Of a stretch of 45,481 bases of DNA, positions 18,478 through 27,279 are shown one piece after another. Location of the stretch: NCBI GenBank assembly GCA_946410085.1, contig CAMJZA010000025.1, positions 1 through 45,481 on the forward strand, in the 5' to 3' direction. Origin of the DNA: an uncultured Treponema sp. (GTDB lineage: Bacteria; Spirochaetota; Spirochaetia; Treponematales; Treponemataceae). How positions within the stretch are numbered: the stretch's first letter is position 1; every line of letters starts with the position of its first letter. Position numbers and translations under genes: made by a program. The notes under the pieces are model-generated. The model worked only from the letters and a program-made list of their open reading frames with translations, was not told where the DNA came from and ran no database searches.

Positions 18478-19287
18478 CTACAGGTATTCTTCAGGGACAT
18501 TTGTGATGAAGTCCGTGACGCCCTTCTCCTTCAGGAGCTGCAGATCCTGCTTCTCATACGAGGGTTTCTTCGGGAAAAATGATTCCGGCGCCCCCCAGAC
18601 ACGGACAGGCAGGGATATACTGCTTCTGACATCATCGACGTCGAGCATCCGCACGGCAGGATGCAGCGCATCCACCGCATGCGACAAGGCAAAATCAAGG
18701 CATGCCTTCTCGGAACCATTCAGTATCCCGGTCTTCACCGAAGAATCCAGTTCCTTCAACAGCAGGATGGAATCAGGATTAAAGGACGAATAGACGATGA
18801 AATCCTCCAGGCCGTACGCCTTTACGAGGTCGAGGATTTTCCGTTCCATTCCTTCATAGCGGACCCGACTGTTTTTCAGTTCGATGTTTATAAGCAGCCC
18901 GTCAGCTTCGCAGTACGGCTTCACGAGTTCCAGAACCTCGCGCATCAGGGGAATCCGGTCCTTCGCATACCGCTGGAGTCTCAGAAAAGTTCCGGCTTTT
19001 ATCCGCAGCTTTTTCAATTCCCCAAGGGTGAAATCCCTGACATTTCCGTGACCTTCCGTAGTCCGGTCAACGGTCTCGTCATGGATGACCACCAGCTCTC
19101 CGTCCTTCGTCAGCTGGATATCCAGCTCTATCCCGGTCAACCCCCGCAGCCTGCACGCCGCCCCGAAAGCGGCCAGTGTATTTTCCGGAAACCTGCAGCA
19201 GCAGCCCCGGTGAGCCCAGATTTTTACCGGCAGTTCCCCTGCCGGGGCGGAATGCACATTCTCCTCACTGGACATTTCACGAGCCAT
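18478..19287 (-). CDS. Glycerophosphodiester phosphodiesterase
   Basis: IWAHRGCCCRFPENTLAAF is the GDPD start, with His and Arg of the active site. GIELDIQLTKDGELVVIHDETVDRTT supplies the metal-binding E-x-D and the second His. The length of ~269 residues fits UgpQ-type enzymes. It would split glycerophosphodiesters into glycerol-3-phosphate and an alcohol. I prefer the ATG at 19287 over the one at 19305 because GGGGAG (19296-19301) sits eight bases upstream. Next to a cytidylyltransferase it could feed glycerol-3-phosphate or choline recycling; that is inference. Confidence 0.88.
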   Translation of the reverse strand: MAREMSSEENVHSAPAGELPVKIWAHRGCCCRFPENTLAAFGAACRLRGLTGIELDIQLTKDGELVVIHDETVDRTTEGHGNVRDFTLGELKKLRIKAGTFLRLQRYAKDRIPLMREVLELVKPYCEADGLLINIELKNSRVRYEGMERKILDLVKAYGLEDFIVYSSFNPDSILLLKELDSSVKTGILNGSEKACLDFALSHAVDALHPAVRMLDVDDVRSSISLPVRVWGAPESFFPKKPSYEKQDLQLLKEKGVTDFITNVPEEYL

Positions 19288-19319
19288 AGGCAATACTCCC
19301 CGCATAACAGCAGCTTATT

Positions 19320-20678
19320 TCAGCATTCATTTTTCTCTCTGTATTTTGGCCGGGTAGCCATGAACCGCTCCATCACGGAAGCCATCGCAATGGACTCCCC
19401 CGCCGAAAGCTTGTAATCCCGCCCCTCGTATCCGTTTATCAGATAGACAAAGTCACTCAGCTCATAGCGGAGACCGGAACCGAGGAACCTCGTCGCATAC
19501 TTCTCGATTTTCGAGGAATCCTCGTAACGGACCTCAAACTCCTTCGTAAGCCACCAGGGAGACGGAGCGAGTATATAGCCGTTCGTTCCCGCAATGACAA
19601 GCTGACCTTCCGTCTTCACGCCGACTCCCGTCTTTGCCAGTGCCAGCCCCTTGTCATACCTGAACATGGCCTTTGTATACAGGTCAATCCCGTTGTCCGC
19701 AAGAATGCTCGAAAACTGAACATCCAGAAAATCCTTTCCCATCAGCTTTATGATGGGCAGAATGGTATAGGTTCCGTACTCCGTAAAACTGCCGCCGTAC
19801 ATCTCGTCAGTCTTTTCACGGCCGCCGTCCGCAAGAAGGCGCGTAAAGGCAGCTTCGACATCCCTGATTGCACCGATCACGCCGCTCCGGGCAACCCCCA
19901 GGAGCTGATTGAAGCCGGGACAGTAGGCGGTCTTCATGGCCTCCAGCAGAACCACTCCATTCTTTTTTGCAAGACCGTACAGTTCCACCGCTTCAGCCTT
20001 CGAAAAGGTCAGGGGCTTCTCGCACAGCACGTGCTTACTGCTGTCCAACGCCCTTCTGGCATATCCGTAATGCGTCTCGTGAGGACTGGCAACATAGACG
20101 GCATCAACCTCTTTCAGGAATGCGTCAAACTCGGTCCAGAAAGAAGCTATTCCCCATTTTTTTGCGAAGCGCTCGGCACTCCCTTCATGCGGATTATAGA
20201 CGCTGGTCACTTCCACCCCGCTGACGAAATGAATTTCGCCCATGAAGCGGTTGGCTATCCGTCCCGTTCCGACGATCCCAATCCGGACGAGGGGATGCCC
20301 CGCGCCACGGAGGAGGGAAGAACTGATGTTCTGCGTCCGCGGCAGATAGACGACTTCACAGAAATCCTTCAGATAGTCGAACTTACCCACCCAGTCAGAT
20401 CCGACGGTAAAGATGTCAATCCCGTATTTCTGGATATCCTCTACTTTCTGGCCAAGGTGGTCTTCAACGATAATCTCATCTGCAAAACCGGATTTCTTGA
20501 CATTCTCTATGCGTTCCGAAAGGGAATCGACGATGTTCAGCTTTCCCCTCGTCTCATCGTACTGCTCTGTCGTGACACCGACGATAAGGTAATCACCCAA
20601 TGCCTTTGCATTTTTCAGAATATTATAATGTCCCTCATGGAACAAATCGAAGGAACCGTATGTAATAACCTTTTTCAT
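19320..20678 (-). CDS. Fusion of glycerol-3-phosphate-type cytidylyltransferase and Gfo/Idh/MocA oxidoreductase
   Basis: Residues 1-~130 are a TagD-like cytidylyltransferase: TYGSFDLFHEGHYNIL (H-x-G-H), VGVTTEQYDETRGK, VGSDWVGKFDYL, and TQNISSSLLR matching the usual R-T-x-G-I-S-T-T-x-I end. Residues ~137-452 are an NAD(P)-dependent oxidoreductase: IGIVGTGRIANRF, then YVASPHETHYGYA and LCEKPLT (the E-K-P motif). The fusion suggests that a sugar or alditol phosphate is reduced or oxidised and then activated with CTP in one protein, giving a CDP-alditol donor for LicD transfer. It is first in the operon, behind a strong promoter. Confidence 0.85.
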   Translation of the reverse strand: MKKVITYGSFDLFHEGHYNILKNAKALGDYLIVGVTTEQYDETRGKLNIVDSLSERIENVKKSGFADEIIVEDHLGQKVEDIQKYGIDIFTVGSDWVGKFDYLKDFCEVVYLPRTQNISSSLLRGAGHPLVRIGIVGTGRIANRFMGEIHFVSGVEVTSVYNPHEGSAERFAKKWGIASFWTEFDAFLKEVDAVYVASPHETHYGYARRALDSSKHVLCEKPLTFSKAEAVELYGLAKKNGVVLLEAMKTAYCPGFNQLLGVARSGVIGAIRDVEAAFTRLLADGGREKTDEMYGGSFTEYGTYTILPIIKLMGKDFLDVQFSSILADNGIDLYTKAMFRYDKGLALAKTGVGVKTEGQLVIAGTNGYILAPSPWWLTKEFEVRYEDSSKIEKYATRFLGSGLRYELSDFVYLINGYEGRDYKLSAGESIAMASVMERFMATRPKYREKNEC

Positions 20679-20743
20679 GTATTTTTACCCATCAGAAACA
20701 CCACCGCCATTCACGCAAAACGCACTGCATCTTTTTATCCCAT

Positions 20744-20772
20744 ACTATAATATCAAAAAAACCTTGTGTCAA
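20744..20772 (-). promoter_or_regulatory. Sigma-70 type promoter for the cytidylyltransferase/GDPD/phosphoesterase operon
   Basis: Read on the minus strand: TTGACA (20767-20772), 17-base spacer, TATAGT (20744-20749). The spacer contains a T7 run. Transcription would begin near 20737, giving a leader of about 60 bases before the ATG at 20678. Confidence 0.8.
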
Positions 20773-20877
20773 ATGCCCGCCCGGAAAGACTAGCAACGGC
20801 AGGCACAGGCATCGCTCCCCCGCCCGGCAAGTTGCACCCGGCTTCCTTTTGTGCCGGATTTGTGATAGACTTACGGC

Positions 20878-22674
20878 ATGAGTGCAGAAACCATACCTTT
20901 ACGCAAAGACGTTCCCGCCGCTGACAAGTGGGACCTGACGGTTCTTTATACAGACAACGAACAGTGGGAGGCAGACCTCAAGAAACTCCCCGCCCTGACC
21001 GAAAAGGTCCTCGCCTTCAAGGGGCACCTGGCCGACAGCCCCGAAACGCTCCTTGCAGCCCTCAGGGCGCAGGAAGCTGCCGACCACGCCACGGAAAAAG
21101 TCTACCACTATGCAAGCCTGATGCATGAGGCGGATCAGGGAGACGGCCCGGCGCAGGAGATGGAAAAGCGCGCCATGATGGCCTACACCCAGTACGTCGC
21201 CGCCGTCAGCTTCTGGGATCCGGAACTCCTTGCCATCCCTGACGACAAGATCCGCAGCTGGATTCAGGACAAGTCCTTTGACGACTACCGGGTCTATATC
21301 CAGAAGGTCCTCCTCATCAAGCCCTACATCCTGAGCGAAAAGGAAGAGCGCATCCTCGCCCTCCAGATGGAAAGCGGCCAGACCGCCTCCAACACCTTCT
21401 CCCTCCTGACCGACGTGGACATGAACTTCGGCACGGTGCACGCGGACGGCAAGGACAGGCCCCTCACCCACAGCACCTACAGCGACTTCCTGGAAAATCC
21501 CGACCGTTCTGTCAGAAAGGAAGCCTATACCAAGTTCTACGCCGCATTCAATTCCCACGCAAACACCCTCGCCTCCCTCTATGCCGGTTCGGTCGCAGGC
21601 GACATCTTCCGCGCACGGGCACGGGGCTACAAGAGCTCGCTCGAAGCCGCCCTCTACAAAGACAAAGTCCCCGTTTCCGTCTACAAGAACCTCATTGCGA
21701 CCGTCAGCGCAAACCTCGGCCCCCTGCACAAGTACTACTCCCTCCGCAAGCGTGTCCTGGGACTCGACGAGCTCCGCCACTACGACGTCTACGTTCCCCT
21801 CGCCCCCAAGCCGGACTCAAAGACCAGCTACGAAGCAGCGGTCGAAATTGTCCGCGGTGCGCTTGCCCCGCTCGGAAGCGAATACACCGACCGGCTCTGC
21901 GGCGGCCTCCTCGGCGGCTGGTGCGACCGCTACGAGAACAAGGGCAAGACGAGCGGCGCCTTCTCATCCGGCTGCTACGACGGCTACCCCTTCATCCTGC
22001 TCAACTACAAGGAGACCAGCCTGCGCGACGTGTACACGATGGCACACGAAGGCGGCCACTCCATGCACTCCTGGTATTCCGTCCACAACAATCCCTACAT
22101 GAGCTACGGCTACACGATTTTCGAAGCGGAAACCGCCTCCACCTTCAACGAGGAACTGGTATTCCGCTACCTCCTGAAGAACGCACAGGACGATGCGACA
22201 AAGAAATACCTCCTTGCGACACGGGCAGCGGACATCCTCGCAACCCTGCACCGGCAGACGATGTTTGCCGAGTTCGAACTTGCCGCCCACGAAGCGGTGG
22301 AAGCAGGACAGCCCCTGAGTACCGACGCACTCCGCTCCATGTACCGCGGCCTGCTCGAAAAATACTTCGGCCCCGAAATGGTCTTTGAAGCGGAAAGCGA
22401 CCTGGAGGGCCTGCGCATCCCGCACTTCTACAACGCATTCTACGTCTACAAGTATTCGACGGGCATCTCCGCCGCGCTGGCCCTCGCCCGGCGGGTTACC
22501 GAAGGCGGAACGGCGGAACGCGAGGACTACTTCAAGTTCCTCAAGTCAGGCGGCTCACGCTACCCGATCGAAAGCCTCCGCGTTGCCGGCGTCGACATGG
22601 AAACGAGCGAACCCGTCCAGGCGGCCTGCGACACGTTCAAGTCGCTCGTGGACCAGCTGGACGCCATCCTGTAG
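20878..22674 (+). CDS. pepF: Oligoendopeptidase F (M3B zinc metallopeptidase)
   Basis: Cytoplasmic peptidase that trims oligopeptides. The zinc site HEGGH is in TMAHEGGHSMHSWYS (near residue 390), with the downstream Glu in FEAETASTFNEELV. The ~598-residue length and the N-terminal helical region (DKWDLTVLY, then FKGHLADSPETL) match PepF. The C-terminal FLKSGGSRYPIESLRVAGVDM is also characteristic. There is no signal peptide. The start is the ATG at 20878; no clear Shine-Dalgarno sequence precedes it, which is odd for a gene with a 200-base upstream region. The biotin ligase gene follows by seven bases. Confidence 0.94.
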   Translation: MSAETIPLRKDVPAADKWDLTVLYTDNEQWEADLKKLPALTEKVLAFKGHLADSPETLLAALRAQEAADHATEKVYHYASLMHEADQGDGPAQEMEKRAMMAYTQYVAAVSFWDPELLAIPDDKIRSWIQDKSFDDYRVYIQKVLLIKPYILSEKEERILALQMESGQTASNTFSLLTDVDMNFGTVHADGKDRPLTHSTYSDFLENPDRSVRKEAYTKFYAAFNSHANTLASLYAGSVAGDIFRARARGYKSSLEAALYKDKVPVSVYKNLIATVSANLGPLHKYYSLRKRVLGLDELRHYDVYVPLAPKPDSKTSYEAAVEIVRGALAPLGSEYTDRLCGGLLGGWCDRYENKGKTSGAFSSGCYDGYPFILLNYKETSLRDVYTMAHEGGHSMHSWYSVHNNPYMSYGYTIFEAETASTFNEELVFRYLLKNAQDDATKKYLLATRAADILATLHRQTMFAEFELAAHEAVEAGQPLSTDALRSMYRGLLEKYFGPEMVFEAESDLEGLRIPHFYNAFYVYKYSTGISAALALARRVTEGGTAEREDYFKFLKSGGSRYPIESLRVAGVDMETSEPVQAACDTFKSLVDQLDAIL

Positions 22675-22681
22675 GCGGGAA

Positions 22682-23827
22682 ATGGCGGAACTCGGGATGA
22701 CGGCAGCGCAGGAAAAGAACGGACCGGAAGCGGATACCTGCCAGCAGGCAGCGCCCGCATGCAGGCCGGATGCTTTCAAAGCCGACGATTTCAATACCGA
22801 CAGCTTCTATGCCGCATTCACGGAAGAGGCCGCCCGGCTGGGACTGGAGGGCCCTGCCCTCCTCCCCCGCCCCCGCGTCACGATCGTACAGGAAACCGAC
22901 AGCACCAACTCAGAACTGCTGCGCCTGCTCGACGGCGGAAAGCTGCCTGCCGCCGCTAGTGGCGGCGTATCGCCCGGATCATTGCCCGGCTCGGCGCCCT
23001 GTCCACGGACCGCCGGGCCCCTGCTCAACGCGGACGGCAGCCGCACGGAGCGGGGGCAGCAGCTCAACCTTACCCTCCTCGCGGCAGCCTCCCAGAGCGC
23101 GGGGCGGGGGCGGATCGGCCGCCGCTTCTGGTCGCCGGACGGCAGCGGCATCTACTTCAGCTTCATCTATATCCCCGAAGGGGGCATACGGGACCCGGGC
23201 CGCATTACGGCGGCGGCGGCCGTAGGAGTCTGCCGGGCGGCCGACTCCCTCTACGGCATCCGGTCCGGCATCAAGTGGGTCAATGACGTATATGTGGGGG
23301 GAAAGAAAGTCTCGGGCATCCTGACCGAAGGCTGGACCGCCCCCTTCCCGGCCACACCGCAGGAGCATCCGCCCGCAGCCCGGACGGAAGCAATCCTACC
23401 GCCGCCGGTACAGGCGGCAGTCGTCGGCATCGGCATAAACATCCGGACCGGCGGAAAGCTGCCCCCGGAACTTTCCGCAAAAGCCGGCGGGCTTGCAGAT
23501 GAAGCAGAGCGCCTCGGCTGCCCCTCAGACAGGGCTTCCGCCGTGACCCGCTCCCGCCTGCTTGCCGCCTGCATGGCCCACATCCTCCGCATCCTTCCCG
23601 ACGGGGACCGCCGGGGAGAAGACATAGGGCAGGAATACGCCTCCCGTTCCATCCTGACCGGCAGGGAGGTCACGGTCATCCCCCTCATCGGAAGCGAGAC
23701 ACGCCGCTACCGGGCACGCGTCACCGGCATCGGAAGCAGTCTCGGCCTCCTTGTCCGGACGCAGGACGGCCGGCAGCAGGAACTCACGAGCGGTGAAGTC
23801 TCCCTGCAGCTGGACCGGCCGGAATAG
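22682..23827 (+). CDS. birA: Biotin-[acetyl-CoA-carboxylase] ligase, without DNA-binding domain
   Basis: Class I biotin protein ligase. QETDSTNSELL is near residue 70; SQSAGRGRIGRRFWSPDGSG near 138 holds the biotinoyl-AMP loop GRGRxGR; IKWVNDVYVGGKKVSGIL near 197 is the catalytic Lys region; VVGIGINI follows. No N-terminal winged helix is visible, so it is not a BirA repressor. The distance between TDSTN and GRGR is about 68 residues, much longer than usual, due to a Pro/Gly/Ala-rich insertion. There is also an unusual ~65-residue N-terminal extension. The chosen ATG at 22682 follows pepF, with a GGGA site. Confidence 0.88.
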   Translation: MAELGMTAAQEKNGPEADTCQQAAPACRPDAFKADDFNTDSFYAAFTEEAARLGLEGPALLPRPRVTIVQETDSTNSELLRLLDGGKLPAAASGGVSPGSLPGSAPCPRTAGPLLNADGSRTERGQQLNLTLLAAASQSAGRGRIGRRFWSPDGSGIYFSFIYIPEGGIRDPGRITAAAAVGVCRAADSLYGIRSGIKWVNDVYVGGKKVSGILTEGWTAPFPATPQEHPPAARTEAILPPPVQAAVVGIGINIRTGGKLPPELSAKAGGLADEAERLGCPSDRASAVTRSRLLAACMAHILRILPDGDRRGEDIGQEYASRSILTGREVTVIPLIGSETRRYRARVTGIGSSLGLLVRTQDGRQQELTSGEVSLQLDRPE

Positions 23828-23835
23828 AAGCCGCA

Positions 23836-24549
23836 ATGCTGCTCTGGATTCTGGCCACGTTTACCGCCTTTTTCGTAAAGGGCCTGTGCGGATTTGCAAA
23901 TACCCTGGTCTTCACTTCGGTCATGAGCTTCGGCACCGGCAACGCATCCATTTCACCGGTCGAACTCCTGCTCGGCTATCCCACGAATTTGATCCTCGCA
24001 TGGAAGAACCGGAAGCAGCTGAACCGGCGGATCTGGCTTCCGCTTTCGGCCCTCGTGCTGGCGGGAAGCATACCCGGCGCCCTCCTGCTGAAACACACGG
24101 ACAGCCGCCTCATAAAAACCGTCTTCGGCATCGCAGTCATACTGATTGCACTCGAAATGCTTTTGAGGAATCATCTCAGGCTGAAAGAATGCAGGCTGCT
24201 TCTCCCGGTGATCGGAGTCCTTTCGGGACTGTTGTGCGGCCTCTACGGAATCGGAGCCCTGCTTGCCGCGTATGTCGGCAGGGTTACGGAAACGGGCAGC
24301 GGGTTCAAGGCGAACCTCAGCGCCGTCTTCATCGTCGAAAATACAATCAGGCTCTTCGTGTATGCGGCGCTCGGGCTCATTACCCCGGCCTCGCTCATGC
24401 GGGCAGCCTCCCTTGCGCCGGTCATGCTCCTCGGCCTTCTGGCAGGCATGAAAAGCGCAGGACTGCTCAGCGACAGAATCGTACGGACAATCGTCATCCT
24501 GCTGCTGATCGTCTCGGGGGCCGTCCTCATCGTACAGAATATAGCCTAG
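23836..24549 (+). CDS. TSUP-family (TauE/SafE) membrane permease
   Basis: A 237-residue membrane protein with about eight hydrophobic segments. [14 protein letters not shown] near the N-terminus and [17 protein letters not shown] in the second half are the two inverted-repeat signatures of the TauE/SafE (sulfite/organosulfonate exporter) family. The substrate is not predictable; small anions such as sulfite or sulfoacetate are usual. The gene starts eight bases after birA and lacks a clear ribosome site, suggesting coupling. Its 3' end overlaps the convergent rubrerythrin gene by four bases. Confidence 0.85.
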   Translation: MLLWILATFTAFFVKGLCGFANTLVFTSVMSFGTGNASISPVELLLGYPTNLILAWKNRKQLNRRIWLPLSALVLAGSIPGALLLKHTDSRLIKTVFGIAVILIALEMLLRNHLRLKECRLLLPVIGVLSGLLCGLYGIGALLAAYVGRVTETGSGFKANLSAVFIVENTIRLFVYAALGLITPASLMRAASLAPVMLLGLLAGMKSAGLLSDRIVRTIVILLLIVSGAVLIVQNIA

Positions 24550-25106
24550 CGGCCCCAGGTCATGATGAGGTCGTAGTTGTCCTCGCGCACCTCAAAGTAC
24601 TGGTTATGCTCACCGCAGGTGGGGCAGAACTCGGGGGCGGCAGGACCGACGACGATGTGGCCGCACACCAGGCATTCCCAGACCTTCATGGAACCCTTCT
24701 GTATCTGCGCCTTCGTATCCTCGTCCTTGAGCATTGCCCGGTAGCGTTCCTCATGGCGCTTTTCAATCGCCGCAACCGCACGGAACTTCGCGGCAAGCTC
24801 GGGGAAACCCTCTTCTTCCGCCGTCTTGGCAAATCCCACGTACATGTCGGTCCACTCATGATGCTCGCCTTCGGCTGCGGCAGTCAGATTAGAAGTACTG
24901 TCACCGATGCCTTCCAGTTCCTTGAACCAGATCTTCGCATGGTTTTCCTCGTTCAGGGCCGTTTTTTCAAAAACCTTGGACAGCTTGTCGTTCCCCTCTT
25001 TCTGCGCAACCTGCGCAAAATAGGTATATTTGTTCCGTGCCTGCGATTCTCCGGCAAAGGCCGCCAGCAGGTTCTGCTCGGTTTTCGTTCCTGCATATTT
25101 ACTCAT
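24546..25106 (-). CDS. rbr: Rubrerythrin
   Basis: Non-haem iron peroxidase that reduces hydrogen peroxide in the cytoplasm of anaerobes. The N-terminal ferritin-like domain carries two E-x-x-R/H iron-binding helices ([23 protein letters not shown] and [11 protein letters not shown]). The C-terminal rubredoxin-like domain has [10 protein letters not shown] and FCPTCGEH, two C-x-x-C pairs. The length of ~186 residues is normal. I placed the start at 25106 because AAGGAG (25114-25119) lies seven bases upstream; the longer open frame to 25166 would include the promoter. It overlaps the TSUP gene tail to tail. Confidence 0.95.
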   Translation of the reverse strand: MSKYAGTKTEQNLLAAFAGESQARNKYTYFAQVAQKEGNDKLSKVFEKTALNEENHAKIWFKELEGIGDSTSNLTAAAEGEHHEWTDMYVGFAKTAEEEGFPELAAKFRAVAAIEKRHEERYRAMLKDEDTKAQIQKGSMKVWECLVCGHIVVGPAAPEFCPTCGEHNQYFEVREDNYDLIMTWGR

Positions 25107-25118
25107 ACAACAACTCCT

Positions 25119-25129
25119 TACACAGTGTA
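25119..25129 (-). promoter_or_regulatory. Palindrome between rubrerythrin promoter and start codon
   Basis: TACACAGTGTA is a perfect 5+1+5 palindrome lying downstream of the -10 element and touching the ribosome site. It could be an operator of a peroxide- or metal-responsive repressor; the regulator is unknown. Confidence 0.4.
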
Positions 25130-25137
25130 GTTCCCCT

Positions 25138-25166
25138 ATTATATCCCAGGAATCCCGCCGATACAA
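25138..25166 (-). promoter_or_regulatory. Sigma-70 type promoter of the rubrerythrin gene
   Basis: On the minus strand TTGTAT (25161-25166), 17-base spacer, and a perfect TATAAT (25138-25143). The start point would be near 25131, about 25 bases before the ATG. Confidence 0.75.
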
Positions 25167-25280
25167 GCCTCATTTTGCCGGCCCCCGTTTTCCCCTGTCC
25201 ACGACAGCCCCTGCAGGATCCGCTTATTTCCACACCGGCTCAATGGATTTTTTGCCCGTCCTGTGCTATCATGGTTCATT

Positions 25281-26876
25281 ATGGAAGGACTCAAACAGTT
25301 TCCCATCGGGATGCAGGATTTCGCCCAGATACGCAGGAACGGCTACTACTACGTGGACAAATCGGACCTTGTCTACAAGATGACGCACACGAACCGTTTC
25401 TACTTCCTGAGCAGGCCGCGCAGGTTCGGCAAGTCCCTGCTTGTCTCAACGCTCAAGTGCTACTTCGAGGGCAGGAAAGACCTGTTCGAGGGCCTTGCGA
25501 TGGAACAGCTTGAGGCGGAGTGGAAGCAGTACCCCGTCCTGCACATCAGCTTTGCCATCACTAAGTATACGGACCTTGAGACGCTGGAAATCACGCTGAA
25601 CAACCTGCTCTCAGAATGGGAGAAGCAGTACGGAATCGCGAACGAGAGCAAGAACGAGTGGGGCAACCGCTTCGCAAGGGTCATCAAAACTGCCTATGAG
25701 CAGACCGGAGCGGAGCCGGTCGTCCTCGTTGACGAGTATGACGCTCCCCTGCTGGACAGCATGGATGACCCGGACCTGCAGCTCGCGCTCAAGCAGAAAA
25801 TGCGCAAGTTCTTCAGCCCCCTCAAGGACCTGGGGGGCATCCTCCGCTTCGTGTTCCTGACGGGGATCACGAAGTTCAGCCAGCTTTCGATATTCAGCGA
25901 GCTGAACAACCTGAAAATCTTGACGATGGATGACGATTACGCGTCCATCTGCGGAATCACGAAGGAGGAGCTGCTGTCCCAGATGCAGCCGGAGATACAG
26001 GCACTTGCGGACAGGCAGGAAATGAGCTACGAGGATGCGGTTACAGCCCTTGCGAGGAAATACGACGGCTACCACTTCTCGGAACAGTCTCCCGACGTAT
26101 ATAATCCCTTCAGCCTGATAAACTCCCTGTCCGACGGTGAACTTACCAACTACTGGTTCGCAACGGGCACGCCGACGATGCTGACCAGACTCATCGGGAA
26201 GTACAGGATAGACCCGGTGACGTTCGACAGGGGCTTCGAGGCAACGCAGGATATGTTCGACGTTCCCGCAGAAACTGCGACGAATCCCGTCCCCCTGCTC
26301 TACCAGTCAGGCTACCTGACGATCAAGGGAACCAAGAAGGGCGGACGCTTCATCCTGGGCTATCCGAACGAAGAGGTACGGGACGGCTTCTGCAAGAGCC
26401 TGATGCCCTGCTATGCGACGGATGATGTCGTTACGAATGATACCTTCCTGATGAAGTTTTCCGACGCGCTGGAAGACGGAGACCTGGAGCAGGCCCTGAC
26501 GCTGATGAGAGCCTTCTTCAGTTCCGTCCCCTATAATGCGGAGCGGCAGGACGAGAATCACTACAAGACCCTCTTTTATCTTATTGCCCGCCTGTGCACG
26601 CCCTTCGTCGTCAGGACCGAGGAGGCGAGCGCGGCAGGCCGGAGCGACATGGTCATCGAGACCGAGAAGGCGGTCTACGTGTTCGAGTTCAAGCTGGACG
26701 GCACGGTTGACGAAGCCCTTGCTCAGATAGACGGCAAGGGCTACCTCATTCCCTACCTGGGCAGGACGGATGCGGACGGCAGAGCCAAGGAGCTGTACAA
26801 GGTCGGCGTGAACTTTGACGGGGCCACCCGTACCCTCGGCGGCTGGAAGGTGCGGCAGGGGCAGGCTTATGCCTAA
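25281..26876 (+). CDS. AAA-ATPase-like/PD-(D/E)XK nuclease-like protein (PF09820/PF08011 type)
   Basis: The N-terminus has the family pattern FPIGMQDFAQIRRNGYYYVDKSDLVYKM, interrupted here only for reading, and a modified P-loop FLSRPRRFGKSLLVSTL. VVLVDEYDAPLLDSM is the Walker B-like segment and FVFLTGITKFSQLSIFS follows. The C-terminal part has AAGRSDMVIETEKAVYVFEFKLDGTVDEAL, the D...E-x-K core of a PD-(D/E)XK nuclease fold. Such proteins occur in many copies in Treponema and Bacteroidetes genomes; their role is unknown and a link to mobile or defence functions is speculative. I prefer the ATG at 25281 (MEGLKQF); no clear ribosome site is visible. Confidence 0.82.
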   Translation: MEGLKQFPIGMQDFAQIRRNGYYYVDKSDLVYKMTHTNRFYFLSRPRRFGKSLLVSTLKCYFEGRKDLFEGLAMEQLEAEWKQYPVLHISFAITKYTDLETLEITLNNLLSEWEKQYGIANESKNEWGNRFARVIKTAYEQTGAEPVVLVDEYDAPLLDSMDDPDLQLALKQKMRKFFSPLKDLGGILRFVFLTGITKFSQLSIFSELNNLKILTMDDDYASICGITKEELLSQMQPEIQALADRQEMSYEDAVTALARKYDGYHFSEQSPDVYNPFSLINSLSDGELTNYWFATGTPTMLTRLIGKYRIDPVTFDRGFEATQDMFDVPAETATNPVPLLYQSGYLTIKGTKKGGRFILGYPNEEVRDGFCKSLMPCYATDDVVTNDTFLMKFSDALEDGDLEQALTLMRAFFSSVPYNAERQDENHYKTLFYLIARLCTPFVVRTEEASAAGRSDMVIETEKAVYVFEFKLDGTVDEALAQIDGKGYLIPYLGRTDADGRAKELYKVGVNFDGATRTLGGWKVRQGQAYA

Positions 26877-26919
26877 GATGTCCGCACAGGGGCAGAACTG
26901 CGAAATACCGTACATTCGA

Positions 26920-27279
26920 TCAGCAACTGATATTCAGCGGTATCGGGGGATAGGGGGAGTCCCGAAGGAGGGCATTAGCCTCCGCAATGTACATCAGCTG
27001 CAAAGCCTTGAACAAACGGTCCGCGCAATCGTTCTGGCTGTACGTTTCGCCTTCTTCAAGCGTCACTATAACGATATGGCTCAGCTTCAAAAGCACCAGC
27101 TCATTTTTTTCATCGTCATAAATAGTAATAGACAGTTTCAGTTCACACTGGATTTTATTGTTCTCGGGTGATTCGGGCATTATATTATTCCTGTCCATAC
27201 CAATCTGCATCTTAGGGGCAGGAATGATACTGCGTATGTCTATGCTTTTTTCTTTCAAAATCGTAGTGTTTATCGTCAT
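26920..27279 (-). CDS. SecB-like chaperone, third gene of a candidate toxin-antitoxin-chaperone operon
   Basis: A 119-residue protein. The middle has alternating beta-strand patterns (KIQCELKLSITIYDD, LVLLKLSHIVIVTLEE) and the end is a helix followed by NALLRDSPYPPIPLNIS, which resembles the SecB pattern of a late helix followed by a Pro-rich strand. No enzyme motif is present. The start at 27279 overlaps the antitoxin stop as ATGA, so translation is coupled. A longer frame would begin inside the antitoxin gene. In TAC systems a SecB-like protein guards an aggregation-prone antitoxin. The SecB assignment is by pattern and context; a second, broken copy at 35748-35856 shows that the C-terminal motif is conserved. 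Confidence 0.6.
   Translation of the reverse strand: MTINTTILKEKSIDIRSIIPAPKMQIGMDRNNIMPESPENNKIQCELKLSITIYDDEKNELVLLKLSHIVIVTLEEGETYSQNDCADRLFKALQLMYIAEANALLRDSPYPPIPLNISC

Noticed and set aside
23751..25130. 460-residue open frame across TSUP and rubrerythrin genes
   Set aside because: Its translation is low-quality sequence overlapping two well supported genes in other frames.
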